From assembly GCA_016926955.1 (NCBI GenBank), contig JAFGNN010000062.1, forward strand, positions 1 through 55,082: a stretch of 55,082 nucleotides of DNA. Reading direction: 5' to 3'. Position numbers and translations under genes: made by a program. This document shows positions 16,028-24,544 of the stretch, piece after piece (the first letter of the stretch is position 1; every line of letters begins with the position of its first letter). The notes below the pieces were generated by a model. The model did no database searches. It was not told where the DNA came from and worked only from the letters and a program-made list of their open reading frames with translations. This DNA comes from Spirochaetales bacterium. Lineage in GTDB: Bacteria > Spirochaetota > Spirochaetia > Treponematales > UBA12059.

Positions 16028-16950
16028 TGACGAGCATCGAACAGGTCATTGAGGCCGCGCGCGCGGCCGGACGCAAGCGGATCGCGGTGGCCGCGGCCCA
16101 GGAGGAGAGCGCGCTCGAGGCCGCATGCGACGCCTTCAAGGCGGGACTCGCGGAGCCCATCCTGGTGGGCGACGGAGCGGCCATCAAGGCCGTCGCGGCC
16201 AGGGCGAAGCTCGACGTGTCGGCCTTCCGGATCGTGGAGGAGAAGGACAACGCGAAGGCCGCCGCCCTCGCCGTGGAGCTCGTGCGTTCCGGCGAGGCCG
16301 ACATGCTCATGAAGGGCATCATCGATACCTCAGTGCTGCTCAAGGCAGCGCTCAACAAGGAGAGCGGCCTCAACGCCGGCCGCCTCACGAGCCACGTGGG
16401 CGTCATCGAGTCGCCCCACTACCACAAGCTCCTCCTGGTCACGGACGCCGCCATCAACATCGCGCCCGATCTGGGCGCCAAGCTCGACCTCGTGGCCAAC
16501 GCGGTCTCGGTGGCCCAGGCGCTCGGCATCGAGCGGCCCAAGGTGGCCATGCTGGCGGCTGTCGAGAAGGTGAACGCCGAGAGGATGCCCTGCACGGCCG
16601 ACGCCGCCATCATCACCCAGATGAACCGCCGCGGGCAGGTCAAGGGCTGCGTGGTTGACGGCCCGCTCGCCCTCGACAACGCCATCAGCGCCGAGAGCGC
16701 GAAGATCAAGAAGATCGAGTCCGAGGTAGCCGGCGACGCCGACATCCTCGTGGCGCCGGACATCGAGGCGGGCAACATCCTCTACAAGTGCCTGCTGGAC
16801 CTGGGCGGCGCCAGGGGCTCCGGCCTCGTGGTCGGCGCAGCAAAGCCCATAGTCCTCACGAGCCGCGCCGACAGCGCGGCCACCAAGCTCGCGAGCATCG
16901 CGCTGGCCTCGCTCTGCGCCGCCCGCGAGCTTTCCGCCTGTTCAGGCTGA
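16024..16950 (+). CDS. ptb: Phosphate butyryltransferase
   Basis: Exchanges CoA of an acyl-CoA for phosphate, making the substrate of butyrate kinase. The 308-residue length fits the PTA/PTB family. Recognisable blocks are MLMKGIIDTSVLLKAALNKE, SHVGVIESPHYHKLLLVTDA (phosphate/CoA site) and INIAPDLGAKLDLVANAVSV. The ATG at 16024 overlaps the buk stop (ATGA). An ATG one codon later is equally possible. The 86-nt gap to the next gene has a small GGTTT/AAACC stem but no convincing promoter, so the oxidoreductase genes are probably co-transcribed. Confidence 0.93.
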   Translation: MMTSIEQVIEAARAAGRKRIAVAAAQEESALEAACDAFKAGLAEPILVGDGAAIKAVAARAKLDVSAFRIVEEKDNAKAAALAVELVRSGEADMLMKGIIDTSVLLKAALNKESGLNAGRLTSHVGVIESPHYHKLLLVTDAAINIAPDLGAKLDLVANAVSVAQALGIERPKVAMLAAVEKVNAERMPCTADAAIITQMNRRGQVKGCVVDGPLALDNAISAESAKIKKIESEVAGDADILVAPDIEAGNILYKCLLDLGGARGSGLVVGAAKPIVLTSRADSAATKLASIALASLCAARELSACSG

Positions 16951-17036
16951 CGACACTTCCGTCCGGACCGCGCCCTAGAACGGGACCGTCCGGGCTTCGA
17001 CAGGTTTTCTACAAACCGTTCCGAAGGAGCGAACGA

Positions 17037-17252
17037 ATGGCAGTGAAAGGAAAGACGGAGATCGACCGGGAGCGCTGCAAGGGCTGCCTCCTCTGCGTGC
17101 GGGCCTGCCCGACCAAGGTCCTCGACGTCGACGAGACGGCCAACTCGTGGGGCTACTACCCCGCGAAGGTGGCGAACCCCGACAAGTGCATCGCCTGCGG
17201 CAACTGCTACCTGGTCTGCCCGGACGTCGCCGTCACGGTCTACAAGCTGTAA
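17037..17252 (+). CDS. 2-oxoacid:ferredoxin oxidoreductase, ferredoxin-like delta subunit
   Basis: A 71-residue protein with two [4Fe-4S] motifs, CKGCLLCVRACP and CIACGNCYLVCP, carrying electrons from the TPP centre to free ferredoxin. GAAGGAG precedes the ATG by 7-8 nt. The order delta-alpha-beta-gamma occurs in both ketoisovalerate (Vor) and 2-oxoglutarate (Kor) oxidoreductases. The buk-ptb neighbourhood favours Vor. Confidence 0.9.
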   Translation: MAVKGKTEIDRERCKGCLLCVRACPTKVLDVDETANSWGYYPAKVANPDKCIACGNCYLVCPDVAVTVYKL

Positions 17253-17263
17253 GGGAGGCAAGC

Positions 17264-18331
17264 ATGGCTGAAGACATCCGCCTCATGAAGGGCAACGAGG
17301 CGATCGCCGAGGCGGCGATACGCGCCGGCTGCAGCGCCTATTTCGGTTACCCCATCACCCCGCAGAACGAGCTTACGGCCTACATGGCCCGGCACATGCT
17401 GACGCGCAAGCGCACCTTCATCCAGGCCGAGAGCGAAGTGTCCGCCATCAACATGGTGTACGGCGCTTCCGCCGCCGGCGCGCGCTCCATGACCTCGAGC
17501 TCCAGCCCGGGCGTCAGCCTCAAGCAGGAAGGCATTTCGTACATCTGCGGCGCCGACCTCCCGGCCGTCATCGTCAACGTTGCGCGCTCGGGCCCCGGCC
17601 TTGGCGGCATCAGCCCCGGGCAGGCCGACTACTTCCAGTCGACCCGCGGCGGCGGCCACGGCGACTACTACCACCTTGTCCTGGCGCCCAAGAGCGTCCA
17701 GGAGGCCGCGGACCTCACCTACGAGGCCTTCGACCTCGCCGACGAGTGGCGCATGCCCGCCATGATCCTCGCGGACGGCCTCATCGGCCAGATGATGGAG
17801 GGCGTGGTCCTTCCGGCCGATCGCGACCTTGCCAAGCTGCCGAAGCGTCCCTACGCAGTCGGCCACCAGGGCGAGACGGGGCGCGAGATCAACCATGTCA
17901 GCTCGATCAACCTGGTGCCGCTTGAGCTCGAGGCCTCCGTGCGCGCGCGCTTCGAGCGCTACGCGAAGATGAAGGAGACCCTCGTACGCTTCGAGGAAGT
18001 CCAGGTGGAGGACGCCGACCTGGTCCTGGTCGCCTACGGCACCTCGGCCCGCGTGTCGCTGGGCGCCCTGCAGGAAGCCCGCAAGGCCGGCCTCAAGGTG
18101 GGGCTTTTCAGGCCCATAACGCTCTGGCCCTTCCCCGAAAAGCGGATCGCCGAGCTTGCCGGCAAGGGAAAGCGCTTCCTGGCCGTCGAGATGAGCATGG
18201 GCCAGATGGTCGAGGACGTCCGCCTCGCCGTGAACGGCAAGGCGCCGGTCGACTTCTTCGGCCGCACCGGCGGCGTCATCCCCACCGAGGACGAGGTCCT
18301 CGAAGCCGCCCGCAAGATCCTGGGCAAGTAA
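17264..18331 (+). CDS. vorB: 2-oxoacid:ferredoxin oxidoreductase alpha subunit (Vor-type)
   Basis: Binds the 2-oxoacid and, with the beta subunit, oxidises it to acyl-CoA while reducing ferredoxin. The 355 residues begin IRLMKGNEAIAEAAIRAGCS and show GYPITPQNEL, the segment of the family that contacts the substrate carboxylate and TPP. ESEVSAINMVYGASAAGARS and SGPGLGGISPGQADY are also typical. The length matches the single-domain alpha subunit without the fused gamma domain. GGGAGG lies 6 nt upstream. Specificity (branched-chain against 2-oxoglutarate) cannot be fixed from sequence alone. Confidence 0.88.
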   Translation: MAEDIRLMKGNEAIAEAAIRAGCSAYFGYPITPQNELTAYMARHMLTRKRTFIQAESEVSAINMVYGASAAGARSMTSSSSPGVSLKQEGISYICGADLPAVIVNVARSGPGLGGISPGQADYFQSTRGGGHGDYYHLVLAPKSVQEAADLTYEAFDLADEWRMPAMILADGLIGQMMEGVVLPADRDLAKLPKRPYAVGHQGETGREINHVSSINLVPLELEASVRARFERYAKMKETLVRFEEVQVEDADLVLVAYGTSARVSLGALQEARKAGLKVGLFRPITLWPFPEKRIAELAGKGKRFLAVEMSMGQMVEDVRLAVNGKAPVDFFGRTGGVIPTEDEVLEAARKILGK

Positions 18332-18345
18332 GGACGGAGGGAAGC

Positions 18346-19104
18346 ATGGAACTCGCGTACGGGCACCCGAAAAGCCTCAAGCCCATCCAGACCAAGTACT
18401 GCCCCGGCTGCGGCCACGGCGTCATCCACCGCGTCATCGCGGAGGTGATCGACGAGCTCGGCCTCCAGGGCCGCTCGATCATCACCAACCCGGTCGGCTG
18501 CTCCATCTGGGCCGACCTTTACTTCGACTTCGACTCCGTCCAGCCCGCGCACGGCCGCACCCCGGCCGCCGCCACCGGCGTCAAGCGCGTCCTGCCGGAC
18601 CACCTCGTGATCTGCTACCAGGGCGACGGCGACCTCGCGGCCATCGGCACGGCGGAGATCATCCACGCGGCCAACCGCGGCGAGAAGTTCACCACCATCT
18701 TCGTGAACAACGCCATCTACGGCATGACCGGCGGCCAGATGGCCCCGACCACCCTGGTCGGCCAGCACGCCACCACCGCGCCCTTCGGCCGCGACCCCAT
18801 CGAAGCCGGCATGGGCTATCCCATCCGCGTGCTCGAGATGCTCGCCACCCTCGGCGGCACCAAGTACCTGGCGCGCGGCTCGGTCAACAACGCGGCCAAC
18901 ATCCGCAAGACCAAGCAGTACATCAAGAAGGCCTTCGAGGCGCAGATGCGCGGCGAGGGCTTCACCATGGTCGAGATCCTCTCGCAGTGCCCTACCAACT
19001 GGTCCATGGACGCGGGCGAGAGCGTCGAGTGGCTCGAGAAGAACATGATTCCCTTCTACGCGCTCGGCGAGGTCAAGAACACCCTCGAGGAGGCCGCGAA
19101 ATGA
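18346..19104 (+). CDS. vorA: 2-oxoacid:ferredoxin oxidoreductase beta subunit (TPP-binding)
   Basis: Holds thiamine pyrophosphate. The 252 residues show YCPGCGHG near the N-terminus, a further cysteine in NPVGCSIW, the TPP/Mg motif GDGDLAAIGTAEIIHAANRG and NNAIYGMTGGQMAPTT. Cysteines in these positions usually ligate the [4Fe-4S] cluster nearest TPP. The stop overlaps the next start (ATGA), indicating coupled translation with the gamma subunit. Confidence 0.9.
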   Translation: MELAYGHPKSLKPIQTKYCPGCGHGVIHRVIAEVIDELGLQGRSIITNPVGCSIWADLYFDFDSVQPAHGRTPAAATGVKRVLPDHLVICYQGDGDLAAIGTAEIIHAANRGEKFTTIFVNNAIYGMTGGQMAPTTLVGQHATTAPFGRDPIEAGMGYPIRVLEMLATLGGTKYLARGSVNNAANIRKTKQYIKKAFEAQMRGEGFTMVEILSQCPTNWSMDAGESVEWLEKNMIPFYALGEVKNTLEEAAK

Positions 19105-19634
19105 CCGAGAAGACCTTTATCGCCGGATTCGGCGGCCAGGGCGTCATCTCGCTCGGCCAGCTCTGGGTCTACCTCGGGATGAAGGAAGGCCTCAAGGTCA
19201 CCTTCTTCCCCTTCTACGGCGCTGAGAAGCGCGGCGGCGTCGCCCGCGCCTCGGTCATCGTCTCCACCGAGGAGATCGCGAGCCCGCTCGTCACCAAGCC
19301 CGACAGCGCTGTGGTGATGAACATAGACTCGCTCCCGATCTGCGAGGACATCGTCAAGCCGGGCGGGTTCCTGCTCGTCAACTCCTCGCTCGTCAAGGAG
19401 GAGCCGAAGCGCAAGGACCTCAAGGTCATCAAGGTGCCCTGCAACGAGCTGGCAGAGCAGATCGGCGACGGAAAGATCGCCAACATGGTGATGATGGGCG
19501 CCCTCGCGAAGGTCACCGGGGCCATCAAGATGGACAAGCTCGAGCCCGTGCTCAAGACCTTCTTCCCCGAGACGAAGCACAAGTACATCCCCTCGAACCT
19601 GGCCGCCGTCAAGGCCGGCATGGACGCGGTGTAG
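19101..19634 (+). CDS. vorC: 2-oxoacid:ferredoxin oxidoreductase gamma subunit
   Basis: A 177-residue gamma domain. It starts with GFGGQGVISLGQLWVYLGMK, then FPFYGAEKRGGVARASVIVS, the segment that shapes the CoA-binding site. It is the last gene of the operon. A rho-independent terminator lies about 40 nt past the stop. Confidence 0.9.
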   Translation: MTEKTFIAGFGGQGVISLGQLWVYLGMKEGLKVTFFPFYGAEKRGGVARASVIVSTEEIASPLVTKPDSAVVMNIDSLPICEDIVKPGGFLLVNSSLVKEEPKRKDLKVIKVPCNELAEQIGDGKIANMVMMGALAKVTGAIKMDKLEPVLKTFFPETKHKYIPSNLAAVKAGMDAV

Positions 19635-19671
19635 CTGTCGGGACGATTCATCACAAGCACTATCGATGATC

Positions 19672-19702
19672 AAGGGCGGGAAGCGATTCCCGCCCTTTTT
19701 TT
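19672..19702 (+). terminator. Terminator of the 2-oxoacid oxidoreductase operon
   Basis: AAGGGCGGGAA pairs with TTCCCGCCCTT across a GCGA loop, followed by seven T. Confidence 0.93.
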
Positions 19703-19725
19703 GTCCGGGGGGAAAGGCAGTCCGC

Positions 19726-19863
19726 CCGTGACGGCGCGAAGCGCTACCAGTATTTCGACGAAGGGCATAACCCTTCGTCGCCGTGACGGCGCGAAGCGCT
19801 ATCAGTATTTCGACGAAGGGCATGGCCCTTCGTCGCCGTGACGGCGCGAAGCGCCGTCACGCC
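19726..19863. repeat. Two and a half tandem 55-bp hairpin units
   Basis: Units start at 19726, 19781 and 19836 (the third is only 28 bp). Each holds two hairpins: CGACGAAGGG/CCCTTCGTCG, and GTGACGGCGC/GCGCCGTCAC, the second complete with a GAA loop only in the last unit (19838-19860). Units 1 and 2 differ at only a few bases. The rest of 19635-20028 holds the terminator, a half repeat element and the acyltransferase promoter. Confidence 0.9.
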
Positions 19864-19951
19864 ATTCCCCTGCCCGGAAGCTTCGTGACACCGAGCCTCC
19901 CATCCGCGGAGCGAGACGGTACGCCGGTTGAATTTCTCGTCCCTTGTCCTT

Positions 19952-19969
19952 CTCCGTGCCTCCGTGTTT
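19952..19969. repeat. Half copy of the intergenic inverted-repeat element (copy 6)
   Basis: Only the right-arm sequence CTCCGTGCCTCCGTG is present, followed by TTTCGATTTCTTC. I found no matching left arm upstream. The 55-bp hairpin units occupy that side. Confidence 0.65.
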
Positions 19970-20000
19970 CGATTTCTTCAGTGGCCCATCCCGGACGGCG

Positions 20001-20030
20001 CTGGAAAAATCGGCGCGGATGGCCCACAAT
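20001..20030 (+). promoter_or_regulatory. Weak predicted promoter of the acyltransferase gene
   Basis: CACAAT (20025-20030) lies 7 nt before the ATG at 20038. The upstream TGGAAA is a poor -35. Included because the spacing repeats that of other genes in the window. Confidence 0.35.
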
Positions 20031-20037
20031 GCCCGGC

Positions 20038-20763
20038 ATGATCCGCACCATACTGTTCTACCTGTGGTTCTGGGTTTCGCTCGCGTTGACGATCCCGATC
20101 GTCGTGCCCTACCTGCTGCTGATGGCGTTCGGGCTGCACCGGCCCTTTACGCGCGCCCTGCACGCCGGCGCGCGCGCCTGGGCGCGCTCAGTGCTGTGGG
20201 CCACCGGCTCGCGCGTCACCGTGGAGGGCGCGGAGAACGTGCCGGCGGAGGGCGGTGTCTGCATGGTCGGAAACCACCAGGGCAGCCTCGAGGTGCCCAT
20301 CGTGCTGGCGACCCTGCCGCGCGCGCCTGGCTTCGTCGCCAAGCGCGAGGCCCTCTTCACGCCCTTCCTCAACCTCTGGATCATCGCGCTCGGCGGGGTC
20401 TTCATCCACCGCGGGAACGCCAGGAAGGCCATGAAGGCCATCGACGCGGGCGTGGCCAGGCTCAAGGCCGGCGGCATCGTGCTCGTCTACCCGGAGGGCA
20501 CGCGGAGCCGCGGCGACCGCATCGGCGAATTCAAGCACGGCAGCTTCAAGCTGGCCACGAAGGCCGGCGTGCCCGTCGTGCCGGTGACGGTGGACGGCTC
20601 GTGGCACGTCTGGGAGGAGAAGCGGCGGATCTGCCCCGCTGACGTCCGCGTGACCATGCATCCCGCCATTCCGACCGCGGGCCTTACGCCCGACGAGCGC
20701 AAGGCCCTGCCGGAGAAGGTGCGCGACATCATCGCCTCGGCCCTGCCGGGCGGCGGCGCCTGA
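20038..20763 (+). CDS. plsC: 1-acyl-sn-glycerol-3-phosphate acyltransferase (PlsC family)
   Basis: Adds the second acyl chain to lysophosphatidic acid at the inner membrane in phospholipid synthesis. A hydrophobic N-terminal helix (ILFYLWFWVSLALTIPIVV) precedes the catalytic motif NHQGSLE. The usual form is N-H-x-x-x-x-D, so the acidic residue here is Glu. Motif III VYPEGTRSR is intact. The 241-residue length is normal. The ATG at 20038 sits 8 nt after a -10-like box. An ATG at 20029 would overlap that box and add three residues. It could act on another lysolipid. Confidence 0.85.
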   Translation: MIRTILFYLWFWVSLALTIPIVVPYLLLMAFGLHRPFTRALHAGARAWARSVLWATGSRVTVEGAENVPAEGGVCMVGNHQGSLEVPIVLATLPRAPGFVAKREALFTPFLNLWIIALGGVFIHRGNARKAMKAIDAGVARLKAGGIVLVYPEGTRSRGDRIGEFKHGSFKLATKAGVPVVPVTVDGSWHVWEEKRRICPADVRVTMHPAIPTAGLTPDERKALPEKVRDIIASALPGGGA

Positions 20764-20854
20764 GGTGCCGCGGGCCGGAGCTTCCCGGTTCCGGCCCGCG
20801 TCCCCGGCAGGATGCCGGACTGCCTGAGGCATTCCGGCATTCCGCTCAGGAGTC

Positions 20855-21388
20855 TTACTTGCCGAGCTTCTTGGCCACGTAGTCGAAGAACGCCTTGAAA
20901 TCGGTTCCCATGGTCTTGGTGGCATCGGTGATCGGGTTGAATTCGCCGCCCGCGACGTAAGCCTGCAGCGAGCTCGTGCCCGTGTCGGTAGTGGCCTTCC
21001 CTGTCCCGGTGCCCGTCCCCGCGCCGGGCGTGCCGGTCCGCGTCGCGGCGGCCGCCGCGGCGAGCTTGTCGACAGCCATGAGCTGCGCGGGGGTGAGTAT
21101 CCCGTCCTCGATGGTCTCCAGCCAGGTCTCGGCCTGTTTCGGCTCGACGCGCTTGGTGGCCTTGATGGCGACCATGATGTCGTACAGCCTTTTAAGCTGG
21201 GTCGTCGAGAGGGCGGCCACCTTGGCGTCCTTTTCGATGCCCATGAGGTAGCCGAAGGTCCTGCCCAAGTCGAAGACCACGACCGTGTCCTCGCGGGCTT
21301 TCTGGATGGCCGGGTCCGGGGTGGTCTGGGCGAAGGCGAGGCTCCCGAGGACCAGGGCCGCGACGGACAGGATGACGATGCGCTTCAT
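20855..21388 (-). CDS. Secreted protein with LTxxQ-like motifs
   Basis: A 177-residue exported protein with a clear signal peptide (MKRIVILSVAALVLGSLAFA). The helical middle contains ALSTTQLKRLYDI and ILTPAQLMAVDKL, which resemble the LTxxQ motifs of the Spy/CpxP periplasmic stress proteins. A Gly-Thr repeat linker (TGTPGAGTGTGTG) leads to a C-terminal helical end. It follows the MacB permease by 20 nt with AAGGAG at the start, so it is the last gene of the export operon and may be a partner or sensor of that system. The family is not recognised. Confidence 0.55.
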   Translation of the reverse strand: MKRIVILSVAALVLGSLAFAQTTPDPAIQKAREDTVVVFDLGRTFGYLMGIEKDAKVAALSTTQLKRLYDIMVAIKATKRVEPKQAETWLETIEDGILTPAQLMAVDKLAAAAAATRTGTPGAGTGTGTGKATTDTGTSSLQAYVAGGEFNPITDATKTMGTDFKAFFDYVAKKLGK

Positions 21389-21408
21389 GCGATGCTCCTT
21401 TTCCCGCG

Positions 21409-22629
21409 CTATTCGTAGCGCAGGGCTTCTATCGGATCGAGACGCGACGCCCGGAAAGCCGGGTAGCCGCCGAAGAAGAGACCGGTGACGAGGCTGAAGG
21501 CGAAGGCGAGGACTATCGACCCCGCGCTGACCTGGGCGGCCATGCCGCCGAAGCGCGAGAAGGCCCAGGCCGCCGCCACGCCCGCCGCGATGCCGAGCAC
21601 TCCGCCCGAAACGGAGAGCAGGACGGCTTCGACCAGGAACTGCGTAAGGACGTTGCCCGGCTTCGCGCCGAGTGCCATGCGTACCCCGATCTCGCGGGTG
21701 CGCTCGGTGACCGAGACCAGCATGATGTTCATGATGCCGATGCCGCCCACCACGAGGCTGATGGCCGCGATGCCGCCGAGCAGCAGGGTGAAGGTGCCCG
21801 CGGTGCCCTGGGCGGCGCCGAGCACGTCCAGCTGGTTGGCGATGTAGAAGTCCGCGACCTCCATCGAAGGCAGGCCGTGCAGGCGCAGCAGTTCCGCCTC
21901 GATGGCGGCCTGGGCTTCGCGCATCAGGCCCATGTCGACGGCCTGGACGTTGATTGCCGCGTACTTCGTCCCTCCCGCGATGCTCCGGAGGAAGGCGCTG
22001 ACCGGCACCCAGATCTGGCCGTCGGTCGTGTCGTTGCCCTTCGACTCCATGACCGCGACCACGGTGAAGGGCAGGCCGTTCAGGCGGACCTTCGCGCCGA
22101 TCGGGTCGACCTCGGGGCCGAGAAGGTCGAGGGCCGCCTTGCTGCCGAGCGCCGCGACCATGCGGCGCGAATCGACGTCGGCTTCACCGAAGAATTCGCC
22201 CGCTGCCGGATAGTGGTTGCGCACCGCCGGGTAGTTCGAGTCGGTGCCGATGACGGTGACCGACGAATTTCGGTTCTCGAACTTGGCCTGGACGCTCGCC
22301 GAGGACTCGGGCGAGGTGACGGTCACCAGGTCGAGCGCAGCGATGGCCTCGAGGTCGTCGGCGCTCAGGGTGGGTACGATGTTGGTGGTGTTGCGGCGGA
22401 CCAGGGCGGTGCCCCGGGGCTGGCCCGAGTAGACGATGAGCAGGTTCGAGCCGAGGCTCTTGAGGCTCTCCTCGACCGCCAGCGAGGCGCCGTTGCCGAG
22501 CGCGGTCAGGGCGATCAGGCTACCGGCGCCGATAAGGACGCCGAGCGTGGTCAGGAAGGAGCGCCCCATGCTGCCGCGTATGCTCTTGAGCGCCATGCCG
22601 ACGCTCTCCCCCAAAACGCGCGTTTTCAT
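21409..22629 (-). CDS. MacB-family ABC transporter permease
   Basis: A 406-residue permease of the MacB/FtsX type. One N-terminal membrane helix ([20 protein letters not shown]) is followed by a large periplasmic domain (about residues 45-275). Three C-terminal helices include [20 protein letters not shown], and the protein ends in [14 protein letters not shown], the classic MacB ending. The family moves substrates from periplasm to exterior by a mechanical action on TolC rather than by transport across the inner membrane. It overlaps the ATPase gene (ATGA). The substrate is not identifiable. Confidence 0.9.
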   Translation of the reverse strand: MKTRVLGESVGMALKSIRGSMGRSFLTTLGVLIGAGSLIALTALGNGASLAVEESLKSLGSNLLIVYSGQPRGTALVRRNTTNIVPTLSADDLEAIAALDLVTVTSPESSASVQAKFENRNSSVTVIGTDSNYPAVRNHYPAAGEFFGEADVDSRRMVAALGSKAALDLLGPEVDPIGAKVRLNGLPFTVVAVMESKGNDTTDGQIWVPVSAFLRSIAGGTKYAAINVQAVDMGLMREAQAAIEAELLRLHGLPSMEVADFYIANQLDVLGAAQGTAGTFTLLLGGIAAISLVVGGIGIMNIMLVSVTERTREIGVRMALGAKPGNVLTQFLVEAVLLSVSGGVLGIAAGVAAAWAFSRFGGMAAQVSAGSIVLAFAFSLVTGLFFGGYPAFRASRLDPIEALRYE

Positions 22630-23333
22630 GCAGCCTCCCCGGCGGGACCGTCCGACACGATGAGGCCGTCGATGATCCGCACGACTCTCGGGGCCTGGCG
22701 CGCGATGCCGAGGTCGTGGGTCACGAGGATGATGGTGGAACCGTCGGCGTGCAGGGCGGCGAACATCTCCATGATCTCGGCGCCGGTCTTCTGGTCGAGG
22801 GCGCCGGTGGGCTCGTCGGCCAGCAGGACCGAGGGCTTGCCGGCCAGGGCCCGCGCTATGGCCACGCGCTGCCGCTGGCCGCCGGACAGCTCGGCCGGCA
22901 GGTGGTGCTCGCGGCCGGAGAGTCCCACCCGCGAAAGCATCTCGCGTGCCCGTTCCCGGCGTTCGGCCTTCGGCATGCCGGCGTAGACGAGGGGCAGCTC
23001 AACGTTGCCGAGGGCGTCGAGGCGGGGCAGCAGGTTGAAGCTCTGGAAGATGAAGCCGATCTCGCGGTTCCGGATCTCCGCGAGGCGGCCCCGCGAAAGG
23101 CCCTCGACCGGCTCTCCGTTGATGCGGTAGGAGCCGTCGGTGGGCGTGTCCAGGCAGCCGATGATGTTCATGAGGGACGACTTGCCGGAGCCGCTCGGCC
23201 CGATGATCGAGACGAACTCGCCCTTGGAGACCTGGAACGAGACGCCGTCCAGCGCGCGCACCGTCGTCGGTCCCATGATGTAGTGGCGCTTGATGTTCTC
23301 GAGCGCCATGACCGGATGCTCGAGCGCGCTCAT
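22626..23333 (-). CDS. MacB-type ABC transporter ATP-binding protein
   Basis: A 235-residue ATPase with Walker [11 protein letters not shown]-loop [10 protein letters not shown], signature [15 protein letters not shown], Walker [13 protein letters not shown] and the H-loop VTHD. Close to LolD/MacB ATPases. It overlaps both neighbours by 4 bp. Confidence 0.93.
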   Translation of the reverse strand: MSALEHPVMALENIKRHYIMGPTTVRALDGVSFQVSKGEFVSIIGPSGSGKSSLMNIIGCLDTPTDGSYRINGEPVEGLSRGRLAEIRNREIGFIFQSFNLLPRLDALGNVELPLVYAGMPKAERRERAREMLSRVGLSGREHHLPAELSGGQRQRVAIARALAGKPSVLLADEPTGALDQKTGAEIMEMFAALHADGSTIILVTHDLGIARQAPRVVRIIDGLIVSDGPAGEAA

Positions 23334-24544
23334 CGCGTGCCTCCGCCCGAGCCGGGCACGCTGATCGGGATGATCGAGGTGCCGGTCGTGGACTTGTCCG
23401 CCTCGGCGGGCGCGGCGACCGGGGCGGAGCCCGGCAGTACCACGAGGGCGCCGGCTTCGAGCCCCTCGGTGACGACGACGTTGCGCCCGTCGTCCGTGCC
23501 GATTTCGACGCGGACGGTCTCGACCGTCCCGTCCGCCCCGACCAGGTCGACGTAGGAACGGTCGCGGACTGTGGTCACCGCCTTGAGCGGGATTACGATG
23601 CCTTTTTCGGAGCTGATCTGGATGACGACGTCGGCGCCCATACCGGGCCGGAGCTCGAGCTCCGCGTTGTCGACGACCACGCCGACCCGGAAGACGGCGA
23701 TCGAATTGACCACCTCCGCGGAAGGGCTGATCAGCTCAACCCGGGCCCGGAACGAGCGTTCCTCGAGCGCGGGCACCGTGACAGTGGCGGGCAGGCCGGT
23801 CCTGACCTTGCCGATGTCGTACTCGTCCACCTCGGCCCGGAAGAGGATGCGCGAGGAATCCACCACCGACACGATCTGGGAATTCGCGGGCGCGTAGTCG
23901 CCCGACTGGAAGCTCGAGCGCGTGACGAGGCCGGCGAAGGGGGCGCGGAGCGTCGCGGCGGCGAACTCGGCGCGCGAGCGCTCGAGGGACAGCCCCGCCT
24001 GCTCGACGGATACCTCGGCGGCCCGGCGCGCGTACTCGGCCGAGGCGAGTGTCTCGACGGCGGCGTCGACCTGCTCCTGGGTGGCGGCCTTGGCGGCGAA
24101 GAGCGAACGCTTCGCGTCGAGCTCGGCCCGTGCCCGCGTTTCGGCTGACCGGGCCTTTTCCAGGTTGATGCGCGCCTGCTGGAGGGCGAGCTCGTCGGCG
24201 GAGAGCTCGTCGCGGAGTTCTCCGTCGTCCATCACCACGACCGGATCGCCGGCCGCGACGGAGGCGCCCTCGGCGGCGGTCCAGCGGACGTAGCCGGCCG
24301 AGCGGTTGCGGATGGTCACGGTCTGGAAGGGTTCCGCCACCGAGATGGCCTGGACCGAGATTCCGACGGTGCCGTTCGCGGCTTCTACCGTGAGCGGTCC
24401 GGCGGAGCCGGCCTCATCGGTTCCGGCATCACCCCGGAGCAGGAGCCAGGCTCCGAGTCCCAGGGCGACGAGGACCGCGGCCCCGACGATGATGGCCGTA
24501 TTCCTCTTCTTCATGTTCTTCGTGTTTCCGTTTTGGCCGCTCAT
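23330..24544 (-). CDS. MacA-like periplasmic adaptor (membrane fusion protein)
   Basis: A 404-residue adaptor with an N-terminal membrane anchor ([19 protein letters not shown]), a lipoyl half-motif around [20 protein letters not shown], and a coiled-coil hairpin of about 90 residues ([20 protein letters not shown] onward). The second lipoyl half is [20 protein letters not shown], and beta-barrel and membrane-proximal domains follow. It would bridge the MacB permease to the TolC-like protein. Four-base overlaps on both sides show tight coupling. Confidence 0.9.
   Translation of the reverse strand: MSGQNGNTKNMKKRNTAIIVGAAVLVALGLGAWLLLRGDAGTDEAGSAGPLTVEAANGTVGISVQAISVAEPFQTVTIRNRSAGYVRWTAAEGASVAAGDPVVVMDDGELRDELSADELALQQARINLEKARSAETRARAELDAKRSLFAAKAATQEQVDAAVETLASAEYARRAAEVSVEQAGLSLERSRAEFAAATLRAPFAGLVTRSSFQSGDYAPANSQIVSVVDSSRILFRAEVDEYDIGKVRTGLPATVTVPALEERSFRARVELISPSAEVVNSIAVFRVGVVVDNAELELRPGMGADVVIQISSEKGIVIPLKAVTTVRDRSYVDLVGADGTVETVRVEIGTDDGRNVVVTEGLEAGALVVLPGSAPVAAPAEADKSTTGTSIIPISVPGSGGGTR

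Noticed and set aside
16951-17036. A promoter or riboswitch between ptb and the oxidoreductase genes
   Set aside because: There is only a small GGTTT/AAACC stem and no -35/-10 pair at usual spacing. The 86-nt gap is too short for known riboswitch classes.
19726-19863. Tandem repeats as a CRISPR array
   Set aside because: There are only two and a half contiguous 55-bp units without unique spacers, and no cas gene lies in the window.
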